DNA of 64,000 bases from Riptortus pedestris (lineage: Eukaryota > Arthropoda > Insecta > Hemiptera > Alydidae), in contig CM032233.1 of assembly GCA_019009955.1 (NCBI GenBank), positions 97,782,501 to 97,846,500 of the forward strand. The letters are read 5' to 3'. Positions 1 to 12,900 of the stretch are shown piece by piece. A program made the position numbers and the translations under genes. Below the pieces are notes generated by a model, which was not told the origin of the DNA, ran no database searches, and saw only the letters and a list, made by a program, of their open reading frames with translations. Position 1 is the first letter of the stretch. The number at the start of each line of letters is the position of its first letter.

Positions 1-220
1 AAAAAATAAATAAATAAAAAAAAAAAAATAAAAATAACGTTAAACGGTGGCAGTGACTAACACACACAGGCGGGTCCTTCCCAGTATTGGTAAAAGTATG
101 GCTAATCCCAACTAATCGAGAATAGGAACCTACACCGATGGGGGGGGGGAAATTAAATGACTTCGCACTATAAGTGGGCTTTTGGGTCGTGATTTGCCTC
201 TGCGCGGGTTTTTATATAAT

Positions 221-1441
221 ATGGAAATGTCTACAAATGATAATGAGTACAGAGCCGCCACCCGGGGCGCCGGGACCCCCCATTTTAGTGGTGATGGAGG
301 GGGTTACAATGCTAACCACGAGACCGCAGAGCACCTTAGCATGAATGAGCAGGAAGTGTTCAGGAAGGCATCTAGGCTGTCAAGATCGCCTAGTCACGTA
401 GATCAAAATAAAGGACGCAAAGTGTCCACGTCGAAAGGCCCCGAAGTAAACCGAGACATTCTCACTATAGCGGTTGAACAAGAGAACCAGAACAAATCCC
501 CAGCTGCAGCGAAAGGCCAGACGCCACCGTTCTCCTCGCCGTTCATGGAGCATTCGGAGAAGATGGGAGACAGGCAGATGAAGTTCGGAGGAGGGAAGAG
601 GGTGAGGAAAGAAAGTGACGACATCGATGACCAAGAGGGCAAAAGGCTGAGGGAAGAAGACGAGAGAGGTTTTAAAAAAATAAGGAGGGAAGCTAACAAA
701 ATCCGTAGCGATCTTTCAGCCTTCATCGGAGAACCCAGCAAAAAGATAACAAAGGCAAACCAGGCTCTGATATCGGAAAAGGTCGAGAAGCTCGCAGACA
801 TGGTGGAGATGCTCGTCGAACATCTGCTAGTAGGGCACTCAGACAGAGAGCATCAGGCGTATTGGGACGCGGCCAACCTTAAGGAAGGGGAAAAAGGAAA
901 CCTGGCAAAAGATGTCGCTGGAATAATCATGCCCCTGACAGAAGGAATGATAGAGAGGGCTTGCCATCACGTTATACACCAAGTATACCAAAATATGAAT
1001 GCCAGGCAGGTGGGTGGTGCAAAAAGCTCGGCCTATGCTACAAGTCAAGAAACATCGCTCAGAGCATCAGAGCCAGCCGTCATGACCGAGCCAGGCAACC
1101 CAGACGAGAACGGCAATGCGTGGAGCAAAGTAGTCAGTCGCCGGAAGAAAAAGGCCGAAAAGAAGACGACCACCGTCAGCAAAGCCAGAGGTGAGGTTAA
1201 ACGGCAGATAGAGGAATCCAGTACAGCCCAGGCAAGTTCAACAGTCGCCATCAGGGTCGACCTAAATAGAGCACCAGAACACCAAAGCCCAGGAGATAAG
1301 GCCGCGCTAAAATGCACCAACTGTCTGGCAGCAGGAAAGAGGACCGACCACCCAGCCTTCGACAGGAAGTGCCCTTCTTACACGCAGTTCATCATAGGCA
1401 GAGTAAGGGCCACCGAATATGGCACCAGACAGGAGGTATAG
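221..1441 (+). CDS. R1-clade ORF1 (gag-like nucleic-acid-binding protein) with internal deletion
   Basis: ORF1 of this family should encode an RNA-binding protein that packages element RNA. The ATG at 221 (MEMSTNDNEY) gives 406 residues. The N-terminal half is charged and low-complexity, with runs of E, K and R; a basic linker (SRRKKKAEKK) lies near residue 305. In copy 2 the corresponding linker is followed by about 190 residues that carry the RRM-like block and two CCHC knuckles. Here those residues are missing exactly in frame: codon 1304-1306 joins directly to the third knuckle (CTNC...H...C). The stop TAG is at 1439-1441, and ORF2 starts 23 nt upstream of the ORF1 end in the +1 frame. 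With most of the zinc-knuckle array lost, normal RNA binding is doubtful. Confidence 0.85.
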   Translation: MEMSTNDNEYRAATRGAGTPHFSGDGGGYNANHETAEHLSMNEQEVFRKASRLSRSPSHVDQNKGRKVSTSKGPEVNRDILTIAVEQENQNKSPAAAKGQTPPFSSPFMEHSEKMGDRQMKFGGGKRVRKESDDIDDQEGKRLREEDERGFKKIRREANKIRSDLSAFIGEPSKKITKANQALISEKVEKLADMVEMLVEHLLVGHSDREHQAYWDAANLKEGEKGNLAKDVAGIIMPLTEGMIERACHHVIHQVYQNMNARQVGGAKSSAYATSQETSLRASEPAVMTEPGNPDENGNAWSKVVSRRKKKAEKKTTTVSKARGEVKRQIEESSTAQASSTVAIRVDLNRAPEHQSPGDKAALKCTNCLAAGKRTDHPAFDRKCPSYTQFIIGRVRATEYGTRQEV

Positions 1442-4292
1442 AAGGCCCACAATAGAAAGGGACAATGTCCTACGAATTACACAAATTAACCTGGGAAGAA
1501 GAAGAATGGCCGCCGAAGAGATATGGAGGGACATGAAAGGTGCGGATGCAGTAGTAGTCTTACAAGAACCCCCAACAACAGGAGGCCAACTAGCGGCCCT
1601 TCCACCCGCGTCACACCACGTTTGTCGTGGAAGCCCCCAGGAAAGGCCAAAAGCAGCCGTAGTATACGTGGGTACGCAATGGAGAGCTGTTGGCCATTAT
1701 CAAGCATGCACAAACCTCGTGGCAGTCATGACCCTGAGCAGGGGACAAGATACATACCACGTAATATCTGTGTACTTGCCGCCGGGTAAAGCTATGAGAC
1801 CCACACTAGCCCACGTAGGAAATCTCATCCGGGAGTTTCAGGGGAACGTCGTGATGGGGTTCGACTGTAACGCCTGGAATACAGAGTGGGGATCGAGGTT
1901 TACCAATCTCAGAGGACGAGTAATGGCAGAGTTTATCGCGGAGTATGGCCTTCAGATTCTGAACGACAGAAATTCCCAAGCGACTTTCAGTGGGGCAGCA
2001 GGGGAATCCCATATAGACGTGACCCTGGTGACTTCAGACCTTATCCAACGAGCTTCGGATTGGAGGGTGGAACATGGCACAGTGAGCGACCACGCGACCA
2101 TCAGCTTTAGATTGGAGGCAAGTCGTGGAAACGGAGCTATTTGCGCGTCTCCCAGTTTCGCCATTAAAGAGAGTAAATGGGAAACTTACAAAGAATGTAC
2201 AGAAAGGAACATTAGGAGTGCATTCGCAGGTCGGGACTTTGCAGACCTTCCAGTCAGCAAGAGAGACGTGGACGTTCAAATAGGTTTAGTCCAGGACAGC
2301 ATATTGCTCGCAGCAGAAGAAGCCTTTGGAGTGAAGGAGGATAAACGCCGCTCTAAACCATGGTGGAACAAAGCGATAGGAGATGCAAGGAGGATGGTAA
2401 ACAGAGCCAGAGCGAACGCACAAAGATGCTCAGAACCAGGTCTAAGGAGAGCCATGTTCAAGATCTACAAGGGAGTTAAACGGGCGTACGCAATAATGGT
2501 CGCCCGAGCAAAGAAAGAGACTTGGAGACGCTTCGTCACTGACACCACTATAAAGGGACCCTGGGGCATTGCCTATAGCACACTAAAGAAGGAGGAAAGG
2601 GGATCACCTGCGTTGCCGGCGATCGCTGATGGAGGGCTAATCCCAACAAGTGCTCCTGAAGCAAGCAAGAACTTTATCAAAGCTTTGTTCGGAGAGGACG
2701 ATCCTGCTAGCGACACGAGGGAACAGGCGGCAGTTAGGGAGACCTCCAGGCTACCACCAGGCACAGAATTTTCTCAGGATTGGGACGAGTTGGACGTGGA
2801 GATGGCGGTCAGCAAAATGAAGAAGAAGGGCGCACCAGGAGGAGATGGTATCCAGGCCCAGTTGGTGCAGCAAGCCTTGCCAGTGATAGGGCAACACCTG
2901 ACTCGGATAATGAACTCCTGCCAAGGAATAGGTTACTTTCCTAGAGCCTGGAAAACGGCAGCAGTCGTGACATTCAAGAAAAAAGGGCAAAGGGACCTCA
3001 GCGTAGCAAGAAGCTATCGACCCATATGCATGCTGCCAGTTCTGAGAAAGGTATTGGAAACCCTAATTAAAAAAGAGATTTTTCCCCGAATAATTAGAAG
3101 AGCCAGCCTGAGGCAATTCGGAGGCATACCAGGAAGGTCGACTGAACAAGCCATCAAGAGACTGATCGACGACAGCGAGCAGGGCGAGCATAAATACGCG
3201 CTCGCAGTATTCATTGATATAGCTGGGGCATTTGACAACGCATGGTGGCCAGCAATAATGGAAGCATTGCAAAAGATGGAGTGTCCAAGCAACATGTACG
3301 AGACATTAAGCAGCTTCCTTAACGAAAGGCGGGCCTATTTGAGAGATGGTGCCGACACGAGTGCTGCTGTAGGTATAACTAAAGGATGCCCACAGGGTTC
3401 GGTGCTAGGACCTCCATTGTGGATCCTGTTAATCGATGGACTCCTGAAGCTCCTGGAGGAGTCTGGCATCACAGCAAGTGCGTACGTGGACGACCTTGTG
3501 GTAGTGGCGAAGGGCAGCTCAAGGGCCACAGTACAGGAACAGGCCGAGTCGGCTATCGACATCATCCTGGAGTGGCTGGCGAAGGTCAAGCTCAGAGTAT
3601 CCCCTGAGAAAACGTGCGGTCTAATTATGAAGGGGAAGTACGACCATGCCCATCCTCCAAGGATCAGGATAGAAGGCCAGTGGGTTGACTTCCCAGATGT
3701 GGTAACGTATCTGGGAGTCAGCTTTGGGCAATACGAAAAAATTGATCCAACCATAGACTCCATACTGCTGAAGTCAAACAAAGTCCTGAACATCCCGCAG
3801 AGCATGGCAGGAGCGTCATGGGGGACAAGGTTTGTGCCTTCACTGATCTTGTCAAACAAAGGGCGCCTAAAAGAAATCATCCCTGCCATGAGAAGAGTGG
3901 CCGTGGAAGAATGGCAACGCCGCTGGGACTCTTCAACCAAAGGAAGATGGACACACCAGTTCTTCCCACTTGTCAACAAAAGAATGGAGGCCACCTGGTA
4001 CGTTCCAGACTTCTGGACAACTCAGATAATATCGGGGCATGGCGATTTTAACGCCAAACTACATACTTTCAAAAGGAAGGAAGATCCTAAATGCAAGTGC
4101 GGAGAAATCGGAGATGCACGCCATATATTACTGGACTGCACTTATTATACAAGAGAGAGACTAGAATTAGCAGGAGAATTCTCCCTTCTTGAATGGCCTC
4201 CAACAGCATTAAAAGAACTTGTTGAAAGCAAAGACATTTTTATAGCATTTAAGAAATTTACTACTAGTGTATTACAAAAAATAAATAAATAA
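1419..4292 (+). CDS. R1-clade ORF2: AP endonuclease and reverse transcriptase, with internal deletion
   Basis: The 957-residue polyprotein nicks target DNA and primes reverse transcription there. Endonuclease motifs in order are ITQINL near residue 20, QEPP near 50, FDCNAWN near 150, SHIDVTLVT near 195 and SDHATI near 225. In the RT domain, FIDIAGAFDNAWW (motif A) lies near 598, KGCPQGSVLGPP (motif B) near 650 and AYVDD (motif C) near 687. The C-terminal zinc finger (CKCGEIGDARHILLDC) starts near residue 891, against about 984 in copy 2. The difference is an in-frame loss of roughly 91 residues between the thumb region and the zinc finger, around nt 3820-3870. The frame is otherwise open to TAA at 4292. 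The start ATG lies inside the ORF1 tail, an overlap shared with copies 2 and 3. Confidence 0.9.
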   Translation: MAPDRRYRRPTIERDNVLRITQINLGRRRMAAEEIWRDMKGADAVVVLQEPPTTGGQLAALPPASHHVCRGSPQERPKAAVVYVGTQWRAVGHYQACTNLVAVMTLSRGQDTYHVISVYLPPGKAMRPTLAHVGNLIREFQGNVVMGFDCNAWNTEWGSRFTNLRGRVMAEFIAEYGLQILNDRNSQATFSGAAGESHIDVTLVTSDLIQRASDWRVEHGTVSDHATISFRLEASRGNGAICASPSFAIKESKWETYKECTERNIRSAFAGRDFADLPVSKRDVDVQIGLVQDSILLAAEEAFGVKEDKRRSKPWWNKAIGDARRMVNRARANAQRCSEPGLRRAMFKIYKGVKRAYAIMVARAKKETWRRFVTDTTIKGPWGIAYSTLKKEERGSPALPAIADGGLIPTSAPEASKNFIKALFGEDDPASDTREQAAVRETSRLPPGTEFSQDWDELDVEMAVSKMKKKGAPGGDGIQAQLVQQALPVIGQHLTRIMNSCQGIGYFPRAWKTAAVVTFKKKGQRDLSVARSYRPICMLPVLRKVLETLIKKEIFPRIIRRASLRQFGGIPGRSTEQAIKRLIDDSEQGEHKYALAVFIDIAGAFDNAWWPAIMEALQKMECPSNMYETLSSFLNERRAYLRDGADTSAAVGITKGCPQGSVLGPPLWILLIDGLLKLLEESGITASAYVDDLVVVAKGSSRATVQEQAESAIDIILEWLAKVKLRVSPEKTCGLIMKGKYDHAHPPRIRIEGQWVDFPDVVTYLGVSFGQYEKIDPTIDSILLKSNKVLNIPQSMAGASWGTRFVPSLILSNKGRLKEIIPAMRRVAVEEWQRRWDSSTKGRWTHQFFPLVNKRMEATWYVPDFWTTQIISGHGDFNAKLHTFKRKEDPKCKCGEIGDARHILLDCTYYTRERLELAGEFSLLEWPPTALKELVESKDIFIAFKKFTTSVLQKINK

Positions 4293-4717
4293 ATAAATTA
4301 AGTAATAAATAATAATATGTAAATAAATAACTAAAATAGCTTTTAATTAGTGAAAAGTAACAAATTAGAATATAATATAGTTTAGAAATATTATAGACAT
4401 TGTTAGCATTATTAAAATAGTTAGAATTAAGGACTTAGAATTAGTTTAAAAGGTATATTGGAATTCCGCTCAACAGAGCAGCGGCATTCCAATTGCGGGC
4501 GCCCAAAAATTTAACCGAAAAGTTGCTATAACCACTTATTTTATTAATGCACAAAGCTCATCCTCGCTGCTTAGAAAGCACCAAGGAAGAGTTACCACAG
4601 ACCTATTTAAAATCCCGGAAATCAAAATTCAAAAAAGAAATTGGAAAGTACCGCTTGTATAAGGGCAGCCTTAAGGTAAAGCGGGGGCAGAGAAGGATAA
4701 AAAAAAAAAAAAAAAAA

Positions 4718-4718
<1 letters not shown>
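4293..4718 (+). other. 3' UTR and poly(A) of R1 copy 1
   Basis: AT-rich sequence follows ORF2 and ends in about 20 A residues at 4699-4718, after which (GA)n starts at once. It contains an inverted repeat around GGAATTCCGCTC and GGCATTCC (about 4459-4491). It has no visible similarity to the 3' UTR of copy 2 (13117-13219), although the 5' ends of the two elements are nearly identical. Confidence 0.7.
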
Positions 4719-5781
<1,063 letters not shown>

Positions 5782-5798
<17 letters not shown>

Positions 5799-7387
5799 AC
5801 ATAGGCAAAAAACTGGCTTCAAAGTGCTCCAAATTAACCTTCAGAAGAATAATACAGCAGCTGAAGAAATCTGCAAAGAGGCCATGGGTGACAACATTAT
5901 AGTAGCTATGCAAGAACCTGCTCTAACAAGACGAAAATTTATTAAAATTCCACCTGGAGCGCGATGTGCTGTGTCATCGACAGGAGAAACCAGACCACTT
6001 GCGGCACTTGCAGTAACAACCACTCAGCCCCAAGTCTGCCATTACAACCTCACCTCAGAAAATATCGCAGTAATGACTATAGGACGAGGACCGGAGACTC
6101 TCCATTTAATTTCAGCCTACTGTCCACCCAGCCAAGCCCTTAGTCCGATTCTAGACAAAATAGAAGAAACTGTACAGTTCTTCAAGAAAAGGACAGTAAT
6201 TTGTATGGACTCGAATGCGTGGCATACTGGTTGGGGTTCCAGACGAACTGATTTAAGAGGGCGAGTTGTACAGGAGATGCTACTGCAGGCAGGATTGTGT
6301 CTTGTTAATGACCCGAAGTCTCCGCCCACGTTTAATAGTAAAAGCGGCAGCTCACACATTGACCTCACTATAGTCACGCCAGACTTACAGAATGCCATAA
6401 CCAAATGGCGCGTTAACCACTCTACAAATAGTGACCACGCTACAATATATTTTGAAGTTATGGCAGGTAAAATAAGTCCTGTAGAAGGCCCAGACCATAT
6501 AAGGTACGCGTACAAGAATGTTCGTAGGGACTCCTTCTCTGATGCGGTTTTAAGGCGTACCCTGGAAACAGAGGGCCTTGCCTTTAGTAACAACGTGCAG
6601 ATAGTTGAAGACTTGGCTGTTCAACTTCAACAGGTCATCACAGAAGCCGCCGATGAAGGACTGCCTCGCAATAGGAAAGGGCCTTGCACAAGGAGGTGTA
6701 AACCCTGATGGACACAGGAACTGACAGCTGCTAGAAGAGTTGTGTCAAGTGCTATAAAGGCCTTCCAGAGATGCCCAGACGGCGCGTACAAAGAAATGAA
6801 ATGGGCTATCTATAAGTCCCTCAAAAAATCATTTGCCAAGAAGATCGCGATGATGAGATGGCCCATGGGGAGCTGCATATAGAGCTCAGCAGTACCCTCG
6901 GGACATTCCGACTTCAAATCGGAACATGCTGGAGGGCCTTTTCGGGGCAGACGACCCAAGCAGCGACACCAGTGACCAGAGAGAGATACGCAAAGGGATG
7001 AGACTTCCTCCTGGGACAGGGCTCACACCGGAATGGGACTTAATTGACCTAGAGCTCGCAATGAACCCAAAGAAACCCCGCAGTGCACCATCGAGTGATG
7101 GAATAACATACAAAATGCTACAGGCTGCACGAAAAGTGATTGGGCCTCAAATGCTATCTGTTTCCAATACCTGCCTTAACACTGGTTTTTTCCCTAAGAT
7201 ATGGAAGGTAGCCGAAGTAATGTTATTTAAGAAAAGAGGACCACGTGATATCTCTCTCCCCAAAAGCTACAGCCCTATTTGTCTGCTACCAGTTCTGGGA
7301 AAAGTACTGGAAGCTTTGATCAGAAACTCAATAAGAGCGCAGGTGGAGTGTAGTATTAGCGCAAGGCAATTTGGTGGCATCCGAGGC

Positions 7388-7390
<3 letters not shown>
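5782..7390 (+). pseudogene. ORF2 fragment of R1 copy 3: endonuclease and N-terminal RT
   Basis: The ATG at 5782 opens 308 residues that contain a complete endonuclease signature: LQINLQ, MQEPA, MDSNAWHTGWGS, SHIDLTIVTPDL and SDHATI. A TGA at 6706-6708 sits where the related copies have a Trp in a conserved PWW motif, so it looks like a TGG-to-TGA nonsense change. Downstream, 6716-6880 still reads as the ORF2 linker, then the frame shifts. From 6926 an open frame encodes the RT palm start (LEGLFGADDPSSDT, PKSYSPICLLPVLGKVLE, ARQFGGI) and breaks off at 7390 in the GA tract, before motif A. It cannot encode a working RT. Confidence 0.85.
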
Positions 7391-7448
<58 letters not shown>

Positions 7449-7474
7449 GGGAGAGAGGGGGAGAGGGAGAGGGA

Positions 7475-7538
<64 letters not shown>

Positions 7539-7624
7539 AGAGAGAGAGGGGGGGGCGGGAGAGAGGGGGGGGGGAGAGAGAGTGGGGGGCGAGAGAGAGT
7601 GGGGGGGGGAGCGAGAGTGGGGGG

Positions 7625-7672
<48 letters not shown>

Positions 7673-7712
7673 GAGAGAGAGAGACAGAGAGAGAAAAAAA
7701 AAAAAAAGGAGG
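7391..7712. repeat. (GA)n / GGGA-rich microsatellite
   Basis: About 320 bp of GA repeats with G-run interruptions, ending in an A-run (7698-7709). It separates truncated copy 3 from the 5' UTR of copy 2. Long Glu-Arg or Leu-Ser frames here are translated repeat and not genes. Confidence 0.97.
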
Positions 7713-8810
7713 GTGGTGTGCGAGCAGCCGGCGGGTGAACACCTCCCGAGCCGCGCTCCGTAACATGTTAATCAAGTGCCGGTTAAATGTTAAATAAATG
7801 TGCGGAGTTTTGGTGAAATGGAAGTGTCTGCTGCCTACTACACTTTGACTCGAGGCGAACCGGCTCACCATACTGCATGCGAGGTTATTACTTCCGGAAA
7901 TCACCGATTTTTCAAGCGTGAGTAAATTGATGAGGACCTCATAACTTTTATCACTATGATCAAACACTCCTCCAGCCAAAATCTCACCGGATTTCGTCCA
8001 GCCGTTTCCCGGATATATCACTTCCGGGTTGTGCACGTGGTCGGTTGTTTACGTCCAGGGAATGATTAAGCCCAGGGAAATTTTCGGGTGTTATAGATAA
8101 AAGAAATGTTTAAGTCATGGTGTAATACCCAGCTCCATATGAAGCCCCTGTACCGCTCCAGGAAGCCGAACCCGGCACACACGGAATCCAGAATACCTGT
8201 AATAATCCAGAACCGGTACCTTTATTAGTGATTTCAAGTGTATAATTAAACGAGGCACGGCATCAGTAAATTTTTGGCTCAATTCCCCCCTCCTTTTATT
8301 ATCAGGGGTACACGAAAATAGAGATTTTCGCTACACACGATTTAATAGATAACCATAAAGAGGATATAATTTTGGCAATTTTTCTTATACAGAAATTATC
8401 GTCTGAACAAGCCCTATCCTGTGTTAAAAAATCAGTAATAAATATGAAGCTGACACAGAGTTACAGAGAAAACAATAGTCTGGAAACAGTCAGAGCTTAG
8501 GCGAGGTCTCAACCATACATTTGGCAGCTAGTAAAACTTACCCCCGAACCACGGTATAATCAAGAAAGAAAAGGAAAAAAATAAAAAAATTAAAAAAAAA
8601 TAAATAAATAAAATAAAAATAACGTTAAACGGTGGCAGTGACTAATACACACAGGCGGGTCGATCCCAGTATTGGTAAAAGTATGGCTAATCCCAACTAA
8701 TCGAGAATAGGAACCTACACCGATGGGGGGAAAAAAAAAAAATTAAATGACTTCGCACTATAAGTGGGCTTTTGGGTCGTGATTTGCCTCTGCGCGGGTT
8801 TTTATATAAT
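7713..8810 (+). other. Probable 5' UTR of R1 copy 2
   Basis: A GC-richer leader begins after the GA tract and runs to the ORF1 ATG at 8811. Its last 220 bp, from an A-rich stretch near 8570, match the window's first 220 bases with only a few differences. No reading frame of note is present. As the R1-type 5' UTR it should hold the internal promoter, but I see no recognisable promoter motif. Confidence 0.55.
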
Positions 8811-9992
8811 ATGGAAATGTCTACAAATGATAATGAGTACAGAGCCTCCACCCGGGGCGCCGGGACCCCCCATTTTAGAGGTGATGGAGGGGGTTACAAT
8901 GCTAACCACGAGACCGCAGAGCACCTTAGCATGAATGAGCAGGAAGTGTTCAGGAAGGCATCTAGGCTGTCAAGATCGCCTAGTTACGTAGGTGGGTGGT
9001 GCAAAAAGCTCGGCCTATGCTACAAGTCAAGAAACATCGCTCAGAGCATCAGAAACATCGCCAGCCGTCATGACAGAGCCAGGCAACCCAGACGACGACG
9101 GCAACGCGTGGAGCAAAGTGGTCGGCCGCCGGAAGAAAAGCGCTGAAAAGAAGACGACCACCGTCAGCGAAGCCAGAGGTGAGGTTAAACGGAATCCAGC
9201 ACAGCCCAGACAAGTTCAACTGCCACCATCAGGGTCGACCTAAATAGAGCACCAGGAGAACACCAAAGCCCAGGAGAGAAGGCCGCGGAATTGGCGGAAC
9301 TGGTAGAGTGCGTAAGCCCAGACACGCTAGGCTCCGACCTCAAGGACATAAGGATAGCTAAAGATGGCACCATGGTTATTAAGGTAGCCAGTAACGAGGC
9401 GGCAAAGAGAGTGGCGGACAAGATAAGGGCGAGTACAAACGGCGAAAAGCTGGCCATAAATGAACTAATAAGAAGAAGGCCCAGGGTCGTCGCAGTCGGA
9501 ATACCGGTAGTATGGAGCGCCGAAAGGGTCGAAGAAAAGTTCACCGCCTTTGTCAACAAAGGGAGAAAGGAAACTGAGGGAGGAGCGATCCGCGCTCTGT
9601 TCAAAAGAGGTCCTCGAAACAGCGCCACTACCCAATGGGTAATGGAAGTCAGCCCAGATGCCAGGAAGACTTTGCTAAACGGTAAAGTCAGAGTGGGGCT
9701 TTTAAGCATAGCGTGCTACGACTTCTATGAGCAGCCCAGGTGCTACCGCTGTCAGAAGTTCGGGCACATAGGGAAGAAATGCACAAGTACGAAGGAAATC
9801 TGCGCTTGGTGCGGGTCAGATCACGGCGACGGGAATTGTCCAAACAGAAGTAAACCCCCAAAATGCACAAACTGTCTGGCAGCAGGAAAGAGGACCGACC
9901 ACCCAGCCTTCGACAGGAAGTGCCCTTCTTACACGCAGTACATCATAGGCAGAGTGAGGGCCACCGAATATGGCACTAGACAGGAGGTATAG
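8811..9992 (+). pseudogene. R1 copy 2 ORF1, broken by two deletions
   Basis: The start is identical to copy 1 (MEMSTNDNEY at 8811). At about 8992 it jumps from the N-terminal region to the segment that lies near 1011 in copy 1, a loss of roughly 608 bp that shifts the frame. A further 10-bp loss near 9191 (copy 1 has cagatagagg there) shifts it again. From about 9195 the native frame runs open to 9992. It holds the RRM-like block (LGSDLKDIRIAKDGTMVIKV) and three zinc knuckles: CYRCQKFGHIGKKC, CAWCGSDHGDGNC and CTNC-x8-H-x6-C. The frame ends 23 nt inside ORF2. The element therefore lacks a functional full-length ORF1. Confidence 0.85.
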
Positions 9993-12900
9993 AAGGCCCA
10001 CAATGGAAAGGGACAATGTCCTTCTAATCACACAAATTAACCTGAGGAATAGTGGACTCGCTGCGAAGGAGGTATGGCGTGACCTTCAGGGCAAAAACGC
10101 GGTCGTAGCCATCCAAGAACCACCTGTTAGAGCAGGACAACTTTCTGCGCTCCCACGACTCTCGACCCACGTAAGCGGAGGAGATGCTAACAACAAGCCG
10201 AGAGCTGCTGTCGCATACGTAGGAACTGAATGGAGCACCATAGGACATCACTCGCTGAGCACGCCTTTGGTGGCCGCAATGACAGTCAGCAAAGGCGGAG
10301 CGTCCTATCACGTAATCTCAGTGTACATGCCGCCAAGCATCGCCATGGGACCCATCCTCGGTACCGTAGAGGCCTTGCTGAACACGTTCAAGAAAAAGAG
10401 GGTGGTGATCTGTACAGATTGTAATGCCTGGAACGTAGAATGGGGCTCTAAATGGACGAACCTGAGAGGAAGAATAATGGCGGACTTCATCACAGAGAGT
10501 GGACTCCAGGTGCTTAATGATAAACATTCGCCACCCACGTTCAGGACCACCTTCGGCGAATCTCATATAGACGTAACTTTGGTCACGCCCGACTTGATCA
10601 GCAAGGTCGTAGACTGGGGCATGAACCATAATACCACCAGCGACCACGCCACCATAAGTCTAAGGCTGAAAACAGAAGGGACGCCGGAGAGGACCAGCTC
10701 GGTCGGGAAATTCGCCCTAAAAGATAATGCATGGGAAAATTATCGAGAAGCACTTGCCCAATGCCGCTTCTTGAGTGTGACTCAGCAAGCTTTCCCAATC
10801 CCTCAAGCCGACGTAGAGTGTCAAGCTATTGCTCTCCAGAACACATTGCTCACTGCGGCGAAAGCGAATTTTAAATTTAAAAATCAGCGGTCTAATAAAA
10901 ATCCCTGGTGGAATGACGACATTAGCGCAGCTAGATCCATAGTTAATAGAACAAGGAAGAACGCCCAGAGATGCCCAGAACCAGAACTACGTCACGCGCT
11001 ATGGCAGCTTTACAGGAAACTTAAAAGCGCATATGCCTGTAAAATACGCAGGGCCAAAAAGGAGTCCTGGCGTTCGTTTGTGGAGGACACCACAGCAAAC
11101 GGGCCGTGGGGAGTTGCGTACAGAGCAATCAAACAGCAGACACCTAGGTCCCCCGCATTACCCGCCGTTGAAAGTAAAGGACAGTACCCGACATGCACAG
11201 AATTAGCTCACAAGTACCTGCTAGAACAGATACTTGGCGAGGACGACCCAACCAAGGACACCGATACACAGGCAAGGTTAAGATCCACAATGAGACTTCC
11301 GGTAGGCACCGAGTTCGCTCCAGACTGGGATCGGTTGGATGTCGAAATCGCTGTAGCGAAAATGAGGAAAAAGGGTGCACCCGGCGGGGACGGGATATGC
11401 GCTCAGCTGATCCAACAAGCAATGCCCGTGATAGGAGACCAGCTGAGGACAGTAATGAATAACTGCTTGTCAATTGGGTATTTTCCGAAAATTTGGAAAA
11501 TCGCCGCAGTAGTGCTATTTAAGAAAAAAGGACCCAGGAACCCAGGCTCCGCAAAAAGTTACAGGCCAATATGCCTGCTCCCAGTCTTGGGAAAAGTTCT
11601 CGAGACGCTGATTAAAAACACTATTTTCTCGCTTTTCGTCAGCAAGCTAAGTGCCAGGCAATACGGAGGCATCCCAGGGCGATCGACGGAAATGGCCATA
11701 AGGCGCCTGAAAGAAGACTGCGACGAAGGTAACCCTAAATACGCCATAGCCGTCTTCCTAGACATAGCAGGAGCTTACGATAATGCGTGGTGGCCGCGGA
11801 TTCTGGCGTCCCTTCAGGAGATGGAGTTGCCGAGCAACATTCACGCGTTAATAAGCAGCTTCCTCGAAGACAGGAAGGCATACATCCGTGATGGGAATGG
11901 ACCAGGGGCCGCAGTAAATATCACGAAGGGCAGTCCACAAGGAGCAGTTCTGGGACCACTATGCTGGCTAGCCTTGATAGATGATCTCATGCGCACTCTA
12001 GCAGCATCGGGCATCAGTGCCACGGCCTACGTCGATGATGTGGCGTACGTGGTACGAAGTAGCTCAAGAGACGGGGTTGTTAGGAAAGCGACGGAGGCGA
12101 TCAACATCATCACCGACTGGCTGAAGGAGGCGAAGCTAAATATAGCGGCCGAGAAAACGTGTGCCTTAGTGATGAGGGGCCACTTCGATGAACGACACCC
12201 TCCCAGGATTCGATTAGGACAGACCCTCGTGAAATTCCCCGAGAGCGTAACGTATCTTGGAGTCAGCATGGGACAACATTTCAATCCAGAGCCACATGTT
12301 GATGCGCTCCAAGGCAAGGTAACGAAGATCATAAACATACTACAGAGTATGTCGAGGGCCACATGGGGACTGGAGTATAAGCCAACAGCTACGATATACA
12401 GCGTATGCTATCTCAGCACAGTCCTGTATGCCGTCGCAGCCTGGGGGCCAATGCTCAAGAGGAACCACTACGCACTGCTCCTCAGGGGTCAAAGACAAGT
12501 CCTGTTAAGAATTTGTAAGGCTTATAGGACGACTTCATACGAAGCAGTCCAAATTATAGCAGGCACCGCTCCGATTGACCTCGTAATAAGGGCCAAGGTG
12601 GCAGAAAGATGCGTAATACGAGGATGGCAGCCCCCAACGTCTACACCGCCAGAGCTCCTAGAAGCATTGGCCATGGACAGAAATGAACCCTACTTTCGAA
12701 AGAGACTAAAGGAAGCAGCAAACAAGTACATCACTAGCGAGTGGGAGAAGCGATGGCGGGACACCACCAAAGGATCCACGACTAAGGCCTTCTTCCCGAC
12801 AGTCACTTTCAGGATAGAAAGAGAATGGATGTTCACCAACCACTTTATAAGCCAATTCCTGACCGGGCACGGTGATTTTGCTGAGTACCTTCATAAATAT

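Larger units (their letters stand above)
1..4718 (+). mobile_element. R1-clade non-LTR retrotransposon, copy 1 (5' end outside window)
   Basis: The element consists of a partial 5' UTR (1-220), overlapping ORF1 and ORF2, a 3' UTR (4293-4698) and a poly(A) run (4699-4718), followed directly by (GA)n. The R1-clade call rests on three things: the ORF1 zinc-knuckle end, the short ORF1/ORF2 overlap, and an ORF2 with an AP-type endonuclease, reverse transcriptase and C-terminal zinc finger. Bases 1-220 match about 8590-8810 of copy 2 almost base for base, so the window opens inside the 5' UTR. Both ORFs have lost internal blocks in frame, so this copy is probably not autonomous. Confidence 0.9.

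Noticed and set aside
3335..3994. 219-codon minus-strand frame
   Set aside because: It is the reverse complement of the conserved RT domain of copy 1 and has no features of its own.
7713..7800. Possible self-cleaving ribozyme at the 5' end of R1 copy 2
   Set aside because: GC-rich pairing is visible, but I could not lay out a convincing hepatitis-delta-like double pseudoknot by eye.
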